Below are positions 1 to 7,106 of a stretch of 12,021 nt of DNA, piece by piece. The translations under genes and the position numbers were made by a program. Position 1 is the first letter of the stretch; each line of letters opens with the position of its first letter. The stretch is from JAYGED01 sp046582565 (GTDB lineage Bacteria > Pseudomonadota > Alphaproteobacteria > JAAXGF01), in the NCBI GenBank assembly GCA_046582565.1, contig JAYGED010000260.1, positions 1 to 12,021 of the forward strand, written 5' to 3'. Below the pieces are notes generated by a model. That model did no database searches. It worked only from the letters and a program-made list of their open reading frames with translations, and was not told the DNA's origin.

Positions 1-2
1 AG

Positions 3-479
3 GATTTCTCCCACGTGGTGCTGAACATCGGCATCGCCTACCGGGAAAACGTGGACGAGGTGATGAAGGTGATCGAGGAGCTGGGCCGGGAAATGGCCGA
101 GGACCCAACGTTCGGCGCCGACATCATCACGCCGCTGGTGACGCAGGGCGTGCAAAGCCTGGACGATTCAGCCGTGATCATCCGCGCCAAAATGAGGGTC
201 AGTCCCGGAACCCAGTGGGGCATGAAGCGGGAATTCAACCACCGCATGAAGAATCGATTCGACGAACTGGGTATCGAAATTCCCTTCCCGCAACAGGCCA
301 TCACCTTCGGCGAAGACAAAAAAGGCAACGCCGTTGCCGGCCGCATTGTGGTGGCGGATGAACGGGCAGTCGCTCAGCCGTCTAACCAACCGCCCGCCCA
401 ACCGGCGGCGGCAGGCAAGGCACGGAACGTTCAAGACAGGGGTGACGCCTCTGACAGCGACGGCGACGGCGGCGGTTGA
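3..479 (+). CDS. MscS-family mechanosensitive ion channel, C-terminal part (5'-truncated by window edge)
   Basis: This is the cytoplasmic tail of a small-conductance mechanosensitive channel. Such channels sit in the inner membrane and release solutes when hypo-osmotic shock stretches the bilayer. The visible 158 residues begin inside the MscS C-terminal alpha/beta domain. They show the family pattern of an I-A-Y-x-x-[ND]-V-D-x-V stretch near the start, then V-I-I-R-A-K, then a helix with R-E-F-N-x-R-M-K-x-x-F-D-E-L-G-I-E-I-P-F-P-Q, which is the usual end of the fold. The transmembrane helices and beta domain lie upstream of the window. After the conserved I-P-F-P-Q about 60 residues remain, rich in Ala, Pro, Gln, Asp and Gly and ending in an Asp/Gly run; this tail is probably disordered and variable. 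The reading frame starts at base 3 and stops at TGA. The family call is firm; which MscS subfamily it belongs to cannot be told from the tail. Confidence 0.88.
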   Translation, partial: DFSHVVLNIGIAYRENVDEVMKVIEELGREMAEDPTFGADIITPLVTQGVQSLDDSAVIIRAKMRVSPGTQWGMKREFNHRMKNRFDELGIEIPFPQQAITFGEDKKGNAVAGRIVVADERAVAQPSNQPPAQPAAAGKARNVQDRGDASDSDGDGGG

Positions 480-638
480 ACCGACATGCGAGTCCGTGGG
501 GCGTTACGGAGGGGCCGTTCTCGTGCTTGAACTTGGCCTCCACGAGAAAATTCTCCGCCAGACGAACTGCATCGCCCCAATCCACCGTGCCCAGGCTACG
601 AGCTGATCCAAGCGCAAATTCAGAGTGTTGCGCGGTGT

Positions 639-824
639 TTAGGGTAGCCGAGCCACGAGTAGCGTTTCTAACGCCGATAAGACGCGAAGCGCGACATTCA
701 TTCCTGATTGGTCACCTTCCTGGGAAAGCGATGCAACCTGTTCTTCGGCAACAGACAAAGCATTGCCCCCGTATCGTTCGACAAGCTCCTGCGCGGCGTG
801 GTGGATGTCTATGTCGGCGATCAT
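639..824 (-). CDS. Small conserved alphaproteobacterial hypothetical protein (61 aa)
   Basis: A short minus-strand gene of 61 residues beginning M-I-A-D-I-D-I-H-H-A-A. I recall a widespread family of 55-70 residue alphaproteobacterial proteins of unknown function that start in the same way (M-x-D-I-D-I-x-x-x-A, then a helix with ERYG or RHG, then a second helix ending in a leucine-rich segment), and this one fits that pattern. The ATG at 824 is preferred over the ATG four codons upstream (836) because a GGAGG ribosome-binding site lies at 834-830, five bases before it; GGAGG overlaps the G of the upstream ATG, which argues against that ATG being used. It has no signal peptide or membrane segment and is probably two amphipathic helices in the cytoplasm. 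It is transcribed divergently from the helicase gene. No function can be assigned. Confidence 0.55.
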   Translation of the reverse strand: MIADIDIHHAAQELVERYGGNALSVAEEQVASLSQEGDQSGMNVALRVLSALETLLVARLP

Positions 825-948
825 TGAAGCCTCCATTGCATATCAGGCGTGTAAAATGTGCCGAGAATGTGATCCATGCTCTCACTCACCGCACGCCAGG
901 ATACGGAGCCTACTAGGAATATCGCTCTGCTTCGAGCATGTTTACAGC

Positions 949-3183
949 ATGAGCTTTCGATCAGATGCGGCCCATAAAGTGCATGACCGAGAACCCCTCT
1001 CCGGCCTGGTCGAACGGATAACCTTCCATAGCGCTGAGACCGGCTTCTGCGTTCTACGGGTCAAGGTGCGTGGGCACCGTGATTTGGTTACCGTGCTCGG
1101 ATCCGCCGCGTCCGTCCAACCCGGTGAGTTCATCCAGTGCAGCGGGCGGTGGGACAACCACCGAGACCACGGCATCCAGTTCAAGACGACCTTCCTCAAG
1201 GTAATGCCCCCCAGTTCCATCGAGGGTATCGAAAAGTACCTGGGCAGCGGCATGATCAGGGGCATCGGTCCGCACTTCGCCAAGAAGCTCGTGAAGGCGT
1301 TCGGGGAGGACGTGTTCGATGTCATCGAGAATGAGCCTGACCGATTGCTGAAACTCCACGGCATCGGCCCCAAACGGATCGAGCGGATCACCTCCGGTTG
1401 GGCCGACCAGAAGGCTATCCGTGAGATCATGGTATTTCTCCAGTCGCACGGTGTGGGTACATCGCGGGCGGTTCGCATCTATAAGACCTACGGTGCCGAC
1501 GCCATTCCGCTTGTCAGCGAAAACCCATACCGGCTCGCCCGTGACATCAAGGGTATCGGTTTCCTGACCGCCGACCGGATCGCTGAAAAGCTCGGCATCG
1601 AGAAGACCGCCATGATCAGAGCCCGTGCCGGTATTTCCTACACCCTCACCGAAGCCGTCTCCGATGGCCATTGTGGTCTACCAGAAGACGAACTCTTGCC
1701 TGCCGCAGAGAAATTGCTGGAGATACCGACCAACATTCTTCGAAATGCCCTCAACCAGGAACTTCAAGACAAAGCCGTAGTCGCCGACACCATGGGTGGC
1801 CAACGGTGCATCTTCCTGGTTCATCTCTGGAACGCCGAGAAGGTTATCGCCGAACGACTGAGGACGTTGGCAGTGGGCAAACCGTATGGGCCCGTGATCG
1901 ACGCCGACAAGGCCGTCCCGTGGGTCGAGAGGAAGCTCGGGGTCACCCTGGCCGTCAGACAACGGGAAGCCGTCAGGAAGGCGGTCTCGTCGAAGGTCAT
2001 GGTGATCACCGGCGGGCCCGGCGTGGGCAAAACGACCCTGATCAACGCCATCCTCAGCATCCTCGTGGTGAAGGGCGTGAAGGTTGCCCTGGCCGCCCCG
2101 ACAGGCAGGGCAGCAAAACGGCTCTCGGAAACCACCGGCATGGAAGCCAAGACCATCCACCGCCTTCTTGAGGTCGATCCGAAACATGGTGGCTTCAAGC
2201 GAGGCGTTGAGGACCCGCTCGAATGTGACCTACTCGTGATCGACGAGACCTCGATGGTGGACGTGTCGTTGATGGCATCAGTGGTCAAGGCGTTGCCCGA
2301 TCGAGCCGGTCTGATCCTGGTCGGGGACGTCGACCAGCTTCCATCGGTCGGGCCAGGACAGGTACTCGCCGATATCATCGAGTCCGGTGCCGTTCCCGTC
2401 TCCAGGTTGACCGAGATATTCCGCCAGGCCGCCCAGAGCCAGATCGTCACCAACGCCCACAAGGTGAACTCGGGTTACATGCCTAACCTCGATGTCACCA
2501 AGGGCGGAGAGAGCGACTTCTACTTCGTCGAAGCCCAGGAACCCGAGGACGCCGTCACCAAGATCATCGAGATCGTGAAGAACCGTCTGCCGAAGCGGTT
2601 CGGGTTCGACGCCATCCAGGACATCCAGGTGCTCTGTCCGATGAACCGTGGCGGTATCGGCGCTCGATCATTGAACGTCGAACTCCAGAAGGCGCTGAAC
2701 CCACCCACGGACGATATTTTTATCGAGAGGTTCGGCTACACCTACCGCGTCGGCGACAAGGTGATGCAAACCGAAAACGACTACGACAAGGAGGTCTTCA
2801 ACGGCGATGTCGGCTATGTCCGCCACATCGACCCTGACCTCCAGGAAATGGTCATAGAGTTCGACGGCAGGCCGGTCGAGTATCAGTTTGGTGAACTTGA
2901 CGAGGTTGCTCTCGCCTACGCCGTCAGCATCCACAAATCTCAGGGATCGGAGTACACCGCCATCGTGATCCCGATGATGATGCAGCACTACATGATGCTG
3001 CGGCGGAACCTGCTTTACACCGGCATCACCCGAGGCAAGAAGATGGTCGTTCTGGTTGGCCAGAAGAAGGCTATAGGGATGGCGGTGAAAGGCAGGATCG
3101 AAGGTCGTCGTTGGTCAAAGCTGGAGGAGTTGCTGCAACGTTCACCAGCCACCTCACAACCTGAGCTTGTCAGATTTCCGTAG
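949..3183 (+). CDS. recD2: RecD2-type ATP-dependent DNA helicase (RecD-like, stand-alone)
   Basis: A 744-residue SF1B 5'-3' DNA helicase of the RecD2 family, which acts in DNA repair without RecBC. Domains in order: OB-like N-terminal domain (about 17-86); helix-hairpin-helix pair with G-I-G turns (about 99-147); RecA-like core. Walker A is GGPGVGKTT at 355-363 (Lys361). Walker B is LLVIDE with Asp432-Glu433. Motif III is GDVDQLPS at 459-466. A later helicase motif contains SIHKSQGSEY at 660-669, and motif VI is YTGITRGK at 690-697 with arginine finger candidate Arg695. The length matches RecD2 proteins (roughly 720-750). The ATG at 949 is chosen because the open frame upstream to 763 is low-quality sequence unlike RecD2, and OB-domain homology starts soon after 949. 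No clear ribosome-binding site precedes it, so the start is moderately certain. Stop codon is TAG. No recB or recC is visible nearby, which fits a stand-alone enzyme. Confidence 0.93.
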   Translation: MSFRSDAAHKVHDREPLSGLVERITFHSAETGFCVLRVKVRGHRDLVTVLGSAASVQPGEFIQCSGRWDNHRDHGIQFKTTFLKVMPPSSIEGIEKYLGSGMIRGIGPHFAKKLVKAFGEDVFDVIENEPDRLLKLHGIGPKRIERITSGWADQKAIREIMVFLQSHGVGTSRAVRIYKTYGADAIPLVSENPYRLARDIKGIGFLTADRIAEKLGIEKTAMIRARAGISYTLTEAVSDGHCGLPEDELLPAAEKLLEIPTNILRNALNQELQDKAVVADTMGGQRCIFLVHLWNAEKVIAERLRTLAVGKPYGPVIDADKAVPWVERKLGVTLAVRQREAVRKAVSSKVMVITGGPGVGKTTLINAILSILVVKGVKVALAAPTGRAAKRLSETTGMEAKTIHRLLEVDPKHGGFKRGVEDPLECDLLVIDETSMVDVSLMASVVKALPDRAGLILVGDVDQLPSVGPGQVLADIIESGAVPVSRLTEIFRQAAQSQIVTNAHKVNSGYMPNLDVTKGGESDFYFVEAQEPEDAVTKIIEIVKNRLPKRFGFDAIQDIQVLCPMNRGGIGARSLNVELQKALNPPTDDIFIERFGYTYRVGDKVMQTENDYDKEVFNGDVGYVRHIDPDLQEMVIEFDGRPVEYQFGELDEVALAYAVSIHKSQGSEYTAIVIPMMMQHYMMLRRNLLYTGITRGKKMVVLVGQKKAIGMAVKGRIEGRRWSKLEELLQRSPATSQPELVRFP

Positions 3184-3243
3184 CCTGCTGTAACCGTTTA
3201 GGCCGCTCATCACCCATGCGGCATGACGTGCTAATCTCAACCG

Positions 3244-3753
3244 ATGTTGCGCATAGCCTTCCTTGCCATCATCTTCGCATCCTCCTCACCCGCACAAGCC
3301 GACATCACCGGCACAGCATCAGTCATCGACGGTGACACCATTGAGGTGCACGCCCAGCGCATCCGTTTCCACGGCATCGACGCCCCAGAGAGCAGGCAGA
3401 CCTGTGTCGCTGGTGGAGAAGTTTGGCGCTGCGGGCAACAGGCATCACTGGCTCTATCCGACTTCATCGGTCGTTCACCAGTAGTTTGCCAAGAGCAGGG
3501 CAAGGATCGTTACGGGCGCATCATCGGGGCGTGTTCTGTTAGAAATCAGGATATCGAAGCGTGGATGGTGCTCAACGGCTAGCCGCTGGCGTATCGCAAG
3601 TACTCAACGGATTACGTTGGCTAGGAACAAGCTGCTCAGGCGGCGCGTAGGGGCATCTGGCGTGGTGAATTTGTGCCACCGTGGGCGTGGAGGCAGGGAA
3701 AAAGAATACAGGCCCCCACGCCCCCGGATAGCGCTGCTGGTTCCGCCCGATGA
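3244..3753 (+). pseudogene. Secreted Staphylococcal-nuclease-like (thermonuclease) gene broken by two in-frame TAG codons
   Basis: The first 112 codons encode a signal peptide (hydrophobic stretch 3-14, likely cleavage after A-Q-A at 17-19) and most of an SNase-fold, Ca2+-dependent phosphodiesterase. Active-site residues are present: Asp31 in V-I-D-G-D-T, Arg41, Asp46 and Glu49 in the R-F-H-G-I-D-A-P-E segment, and Arg92 in K-D-R-Y-G-R. The spacing Arg+5 Asp+3 Glu equals Arg35/Asp40/Glu43 of staphylococcal nuclease. The frame is then interrupted by TAG at 3580-3582 (codon 113), where relatives normally have Trp after N-G, and again by TAG at 3622-3624 (codon 127). Between and beyond them the same frame still reads family sequence: L-A-Y-R-K-Y-S-T-D-Y-V, then A-A-R-R-G-I-W-R-G-E-F and P-P-W-x-W-R, before a TGA at 3751. 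Two nonsense changes without frameshift suggest recent decay. The truncated 112-residue product lacks the last helix and is unlikely to fold well. Confidence 0.8.
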
Positions 3754-4186
3754 GACCAATTTCCAACAGTACCCCCTAAAACGAACTCAGCGCCTCCAGC
3801 GCAGGGCGCGTTGAGGGGTCGGATGTGTGGCTCAATGTCCGCTTGGCACAAACGCCGTCCAAAAGATTAGCCCCGTCCCACCCGCACGAGATGGTCCATG
3901 CACGAAGCATTGTGGCAAGCCGGATCGGAGCTGCCGGATATAAGTTGATGCGATCCTCGCACGAGACATGGTCATCATCGCTGGACCCGCTCAACGCACA
4001 CCAGCTGGAGGAAAAGGAGAAACCACAATGCGACAGCGATTTAAACCGCCTTGACAACATTCGCCTCATATAAGCGGACATTCTGGGACAGGTCGCAAAA
4101 CGTCCGTTATTGACCCAAAGCGGAAGTTGATGACGCTACGCGCTCGTCGCGCTAGGCGTGGATGATCATCCGAATCCGGACCATGC
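3754..4186. repeat. Gene-poor stretch with remnants of a dispersed palindromic alphaproteobacterial intergenic repeat
   Basis: No credible gene was seen in these 433 bases. An exact 11-base inverted repeat, AATGTCCGCTT at 3834-3844 and AAGCGGACATT at 4072-4082, brackets most of it. Right after the second arm comes a further copy of the same theme (CGTCCG near 4100, then AAAGCGGAAGTTGATGACGC near 4119-4138). Read on the minus strand, that part spells I-N-F-R-F-G-S-I-T-D-V. I recall the phrases N-F-R-F-G-S-I-A-D-I and M-S-A-L-P-P-K-A-D-I as spurious translations of an intergenic repeat common in alphaproteobacterial genomes. This is a recollection, not a search result. The stretch separates the broken nuclease from the 3' end of the leftward dioxygenase gene, so it also holds the end of that transcript, but no convincing intrinsic terminator was found. 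Confidence 0.45.
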
Positions 4187-5017
4187 CTAAACCGGCCGAG
4201 GCCCGGCAGCCGTGGTGCGGTGCAACAGTCTCGGCATGGTCTCGTCATAGTCATGCACGGCGTAGTGCATGGTGGCGCGGTTGTCCCAGACCACCACGTC
4301 GCCGGCCCGCCAGCGATGGCGATAGACGTTCTCCGGCCGCGTCGCGCGCCCGGCTAGGAAGCGGATCAGCGGACGACTCTCCGCCACCGTCATATCGGCG
4401 AACCGCTGGGTGAAATAGGGATTGACGAACAGGCAGGCCCGGCCGCTCTCCGGATGCCGCCGCACTACCGGGTGGCAGACTGCCTCCGGCGTCCGCGCCG
4501 CCACGGTTTCGTCCCGGGCCGCGCCGGTCCGCGCCCGGACCTCGGGCTCGGCGCTGTGCACGGCGCGCATCGCCCCGAGGTCGGCCCGCATGGCTTCCGA
4601 TAAATCGTCATGGGCGGCGATCATATTGCAAAACAGGGTGTCGCCCCGGTTCTCCGGCACCTCGAGGGCGTGGAGCACCGAGGCGGCGGGCGGACATTCG
4701 GCGAACGTCATGTCGGTATGCCAGAAGTCGTTGCGGCGCCCCGGCTCACCCGGTCGGTTCGGCAGCACCAGCAGTTCCGGGTGGGCGGGGTCGCGATGGG
4801 TCGACATCGGATGCGGCTCCACCGGACCGAACACTTTGGTGAAGGCGATCTGCCTTGGCGGCGTCAGCGACTGGTTGCGGAACACCAGCACAAGATGCTC
4901 GGCCAGATGACGACGCAGGTCGGCTTGCTGTTTCTCCTCAAGCGGTAGGGCGAGGTCGAGTCCCCGGATCTCGGCGCCCAACGCGCCACCTACTCTCTCC
5001 ACCCGCATCTCGATCAC
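4187..5017 (-). CDS. TauD/TfdA-family Fe(II)/2-oxoglutarate-dependent dioxygenase
   Basis: A 276-residue non-haem iron dioxygenase that would couple 2-oxoglutarate decarboxylation to hydroxylation of a small substrate; TauD and TfdA use this to release sulfite or a phenol. The N-terminus carries the family segment G-A-L-G-A-E-I-R-G-L-D-L (11-22). The iron-binding facial triad is H100-x-D102 in F-W-H-T-D-M-T-F, and His251 in W-D-N-R-A-T-M-H-Y-A-V. Arg267 in L-H-R-T is the probable 2-oxoglutarate carboxylate ligand. Length and motif spacing match TauD (His99, Asp101, His255, Arg270). It is the last gene of the leftward group. The GTG at 5017 is preferred because GTGA overlaps the upstream gene's TGA by 4 bases, mirroring the ATGA overlap one gene earlier; the alternative is ATG at 5008. 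The substrate is unknown: taurine is possible, but the neighbours do not look like a taurine operon. Confidence 0.88.
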   Translation of the reverse strand: MIEMRVERVGGALGAEIRGLDLALPLEEKQQADLRRHLAEHLVLVFRNQSLTPPRQIAFTKVFGPVEPHPMSTHRDPAHPELLVLPNRPGEPGRRNDFWHTDMTFAECPPAASVLHALEVPENRGDTLFCNMIAAHDDLSEAMRADLGAMRAVHSAEPEVRARTGAARDETVAARTPEAVCHPVVRRHPESGRACLFVNPYFTQRFADMTVAESRPLIRFLAGRATRPENVYRHRWRAGDVVVWDNRATMHYAVHDYDETMPRLLHRTTAAGPRPV

Positions 5018-6051
5018 GGTGCCAGCGGCACGCAAGGCGTCGCGCCCGGCACCAGGATGCCGCCCCGGATCGCCCCGACCGAGACGGTGCCCCAGCGCTC
5101 GGCCAGGAATTCGGGCAGGGGACGGCCGGACCGCGCGGACAACCAAAGTCGCAGCAAATGCCGCCGTTTCTCCGGCTCGGGGTGATCCTCGAAGTCGGTA
5201 CGCGCGTGCAGCACCGTGTGATTGTGCAACAGCTGGATGTCGCCTGGCCACAGGGCCATGCCGAAACCGAGGTCTTGCGCCACCTCTTGCATCGTATCGA
5301 GCGCGGCCTGTTGCGCCGCGGTCAATCGCGGGACCCGCGGCAGGCGCTGGGCCGACCGGATATCCGGGTCCATGCCGCAACAGGTGAGATAGTCGCCGTA
5401 ACGGTCGAAGATGCTGACCGGATACGCAGCGTCCTTTCCCGCAGGCACCTCGCCGAAGCGGTCGCAATGAAACCTGCCATAGAGCGTGCGCAGATGTTGC
5501 GGATGGTGCTCCAGCAGATGGTTGTGGGCCGAGGCGGCACTGGCGATGCTGCTGAGCCCGCCGGACTTCGCCGGCCGAAGACAGAGCAGACCCACGATGT
5601 CGCAGGAATCCGAGTGGAACGGCTGGCGCTGGGTCGTCTGGTAGACCCGCCGACCGGGCTGTTCCTGCCCCCGCAGGTCGGTCACGTGACCGAGCAGATG
5701 ACCCCCAGCGTTCTGCGAGACCGCATCGCCCAGCCAGGTCCCGATACCCCAATAGGCGCGCACCACGCTGTCGCGCGACAGCCGCTCGACGGGCAGGCCG
5801 CGGATCAGGGCGAAACCGCGACCGTTCAGCAGTTCGTCCAGCAGATCCTGCAAAACCATGCCGAATCCGGGTAACGGGAAGTCCGTCCGAGAGATATCCT
5901 CGATGGCCAGTCCCCGGGCCTTGGTCTGTTCGACGGCCGCCTCGATCTCGACAACGTGCTGGTCACTGAGAGTCGTTATGAACGTTGAATCGTGAACCAG
6001 CTCCGCACCGGTCCAAAGACCAGGACCGGACCAGGGCAGCAGGTCGGTCAT
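5014..6051 (-). CDS. TauD/TfdA-like (clavaminate-synthase-like) 2-oxoglutarate dioxygenase, second and divergent type
   Basis: A 345-residue protein of the TauD/TfdA or clavaminate-synthase-like superfamily, different in sequence and longer than the dioxygenase encoded next to it. The iron site is visible as H146-x-D148 in P-F-H-S-D-S-C-D, with the distal His282 in N-H-T-V-L-H-A-R-T. Arg301 in H-L-L-R-L-W is the probable 2-oxoglutarate ligand. Around 80-90 it has G-F-A-L-I-R-G-L-P, typical of the long bacterial members of this group (related to gamma-butyrobetaine-hydroxylase-like enzymes). There is no signal peptide, so it is cytoplasmic. The ATG at 6051 overlaps the TGA of the aminotransferase gene as ATGA, and its own TGA overlaps the next start as GTGA, so the three genes are probably translationally coupled. 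The role is inferred to be hydroxylation or oxidative C-N/C-S cleavage of a compound processed by the neighbouring enzymes. Confidence 0.86.
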   Translation of the reverse strand: MTDLLPWSGPGLWTGAELVHDSTFITTLSDQHVVEIEAAVEQTKARGLAIEDISRTDFPLPGFGMVLQDLLDELLNGRGFALIRGLPVERLSRDSVVRAYWGIGTWLGDAVSQNAGGHLLGHVTDLRGQEQPGRRVYQTTQRQPFHSDSCDIVGLLCLRPAKSGGLSSIASAASAHNHLLEHHPQHLRTLYGRFHCDRFGEVPAGKDAAYPVSIFDRYGDYLTCCGMDPDIRSAQRLPRVPRLTAAQQAALDTMQEVAQDLGFGMALWPGDIQLLHNHTVLHARTDFEDHPEPEKRRHLLRLWLSARSGRPLPEFLAERWGTVSVGAIRGGILVPGATPCVPLAP

Positions 6052-6986
6052 TGCGCCGCCTCTTGGGTCGAGATATGGCGCGCGATCAGCTCTTCGTAGA
6101 GTCCTCTCAAGCGCCAGTACAGCGGACCCGCCGTACCCTCCCCGATCTGCCGGCCGTCGATCTCGACCACCGGCGTTAAGCCGCCGAACGTGCCGGTCAC
6201 GAAGGCTTCCTCGGCGCCATAGCTGTCCACCAGAGAATAATTCCGCTCGAACACCGGGATGTCGTTCTCCCGGCAGAGTTTGATCACTTTCCGGCGGGTG
6301 ATGCCGTTCATGCAATAGTCGCCCGTGGAGGTCCAGACCTCGCCCTTGCGCGCGATGAAGAAATTAGTCGAGTTCGTGGTGTTGACGAAGCCGTGCACAT
6401 CCAGCATCAGGGCTTCGTCGGCCCCGGCTTTGAGCGCATGGATCAGCGCCGTGATGCAGTTCAGCTTGCTGTGCGAATTGAGCTTCGGGTCTTGCGACAT
6501 CGGCAGGCCGCGGACCACGGGCACGGTGTGCAAGCGCAGGCCGCGCCTCACCGTCTCCTCGCTCGCCTGTTTGAACTCGGGAATCATCACCACCGTTGAG
6601 CCGAACATGCTGAGCCGTGGATCCTGAAACGGCGCCTTCTTGCGACCCCGCGTAACCATCAGGCGGATATGCGCTTCCTCGGTCATGTCATTGGCGCGCA
6701 AGGTCTCGTAAAGCGCTTGCGTCAGGGCCTCCCGGCTCATGCCGATGTCGAGGTCGATCGCCACGGCGCCCTCGAACAAACGATCTAGATGCTCCTCCAG
6801 GAAGGCAAAGACGCCGCCATGGATGCGCAAGCCCTCCCAGACCCCGTCACCCAACATGAAACCACTGTCATAGACGGAGACGACCGCTTCCTGCTTCGGC
6901 ACCAGATTGCCGTCCACATAGATGAGTATGTGCTCGTTGCGCGGGTCTTGCTCGCTATCGTGGGTACTGACTTGTGTCTGTGTCAT
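6048..6986 (-). CDS. Class IV PLP-dependent aminotransferase (branched-chain / D-amino-acid aminotransferase type)
   Basis: A 312-residue fold-type IV aminotransferase. Family marks are I-Y-V-D-G (22-26), D-S-G-F-M-L-G-D-G-V-W-E-G-L-R (40-54), the arginine of H-L-D-R-L-F (69), and T-G-T-F-G-G-L-T-P-V (264-273), where family members bind the PLP phosphate. The Schiff-base lysine is probably Lys174 in N-S-H-S-K-L-N-C. Two features differ from textbook IlvE: the lysine sits one position nearer the following Asn than in K-x-L-N, and the segment that normally reads V-x-E-G-x-x-x-N-x-F is V-N-T-T-N-S-T-N-F-F (201-210), so the glutamate that contacts the PLP ring nitrogen appears as Thr204. I recall close relatives with A-T-C-N-S-T-N-F-F, so this may be a subfamily trait. 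ATG at 6986 is preferred over ATG at 7007 because AGAGGG lies about 9 bases before it. The substrate is not deducible. Confidence 0.88.
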   Translation of the reverse strand: MTQTQVSTHDSEQDPRNEHILIYVDGNLVPKQEAVVSVYDSGFMLGDGVWEGLRIHGGVFAFLEEHLDRLFEGAVAIDLDIGMSREALTQALYETLRANDMTEEAHIRLMVTRGRKKAPFQDPRLSMFGSTVVMIPEFKQASEETVRRGLRLHTVPVVRGLPMSQDPKLNSHSKLNCITALIHALKAGADEALMLDVHGFVNTTNSTNFFIARKGEVWTSTGDYCMNGITRRKVIKLCRENDIPVFERNYSLVDSYGAEEAFVTGTFGGLTPVVEIDGRQIGEGTAGPLYWRLRGLYEELIARHISTQEAAQ

Positions 6987-7106
6987 CGTATGTATGCCCT
7001 CTTGCATCTCTTGGGTGCCGCACGCTCTGTCGTGTCACGGTCGTAATGCTCAAACTCGCCATTCGTCGGTCTCGCTAGACGACGATCGCAATGCCGCTGA
7101 TCACGA

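Noticed and set aside
382..585. Minus-strand open frame beginning M-D-W-G-D-A-V-R-L-A-E-N-F-L
   Set aside because: The first 35 residues look protein-like, but the frame then runs antisense through the channel's repetitive tail into an Arg run. It has no clear ribosome-binding site and I recognise no family; at most a gene remnant.
763..948. Upstream extension of the helicase reading frame to an ATG at 763
   Set aside because: The extra 62 residues are Cys/Ser/Arg-rich, overlap the minus-strand small gene, and do not resemble the RecD2 N-terminus, which begins shortly after 949.
1054..1671. Long open frames antisense to the helicase gene
   Set aside because: They lie opposite strongly conserved helicase sequence and are expected from GC-rich codon usage; their translations are low-complexity and match nothing I know.
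3580..3624. Stop-codon recoding or pyrrolysine-type amber decoding in the nuclease gene
   Set aside because: TAG is used as a normal stop in several neighbouring genes, and no recoding element or downstream structure was seen; nonsense mutation is simpler.
3776..4081. Open frames in the gene-poor stretch
   Set aside because: They are short, in several competing frames, with no ribosome-binding sites; part of the sequence matches an intergenic repeat rather than a gene.
4855..5874. 339-codon plus-strand open frame across both dioxygenase genes
   Set aside because: It is antisense to two genes with complete catalytic motifs, and its Arg/Pro/Gly-rich translation is typical of a shadow frame.
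6987..7106. Possible promoter or terminator between the sulfatase and aminotransferase genes
   Set aside because: Only short, competing inverted repeats (about 5 bp) and no T-run or good promoter boxes were found; the genes may simply be one transcript with a 120-base gap.
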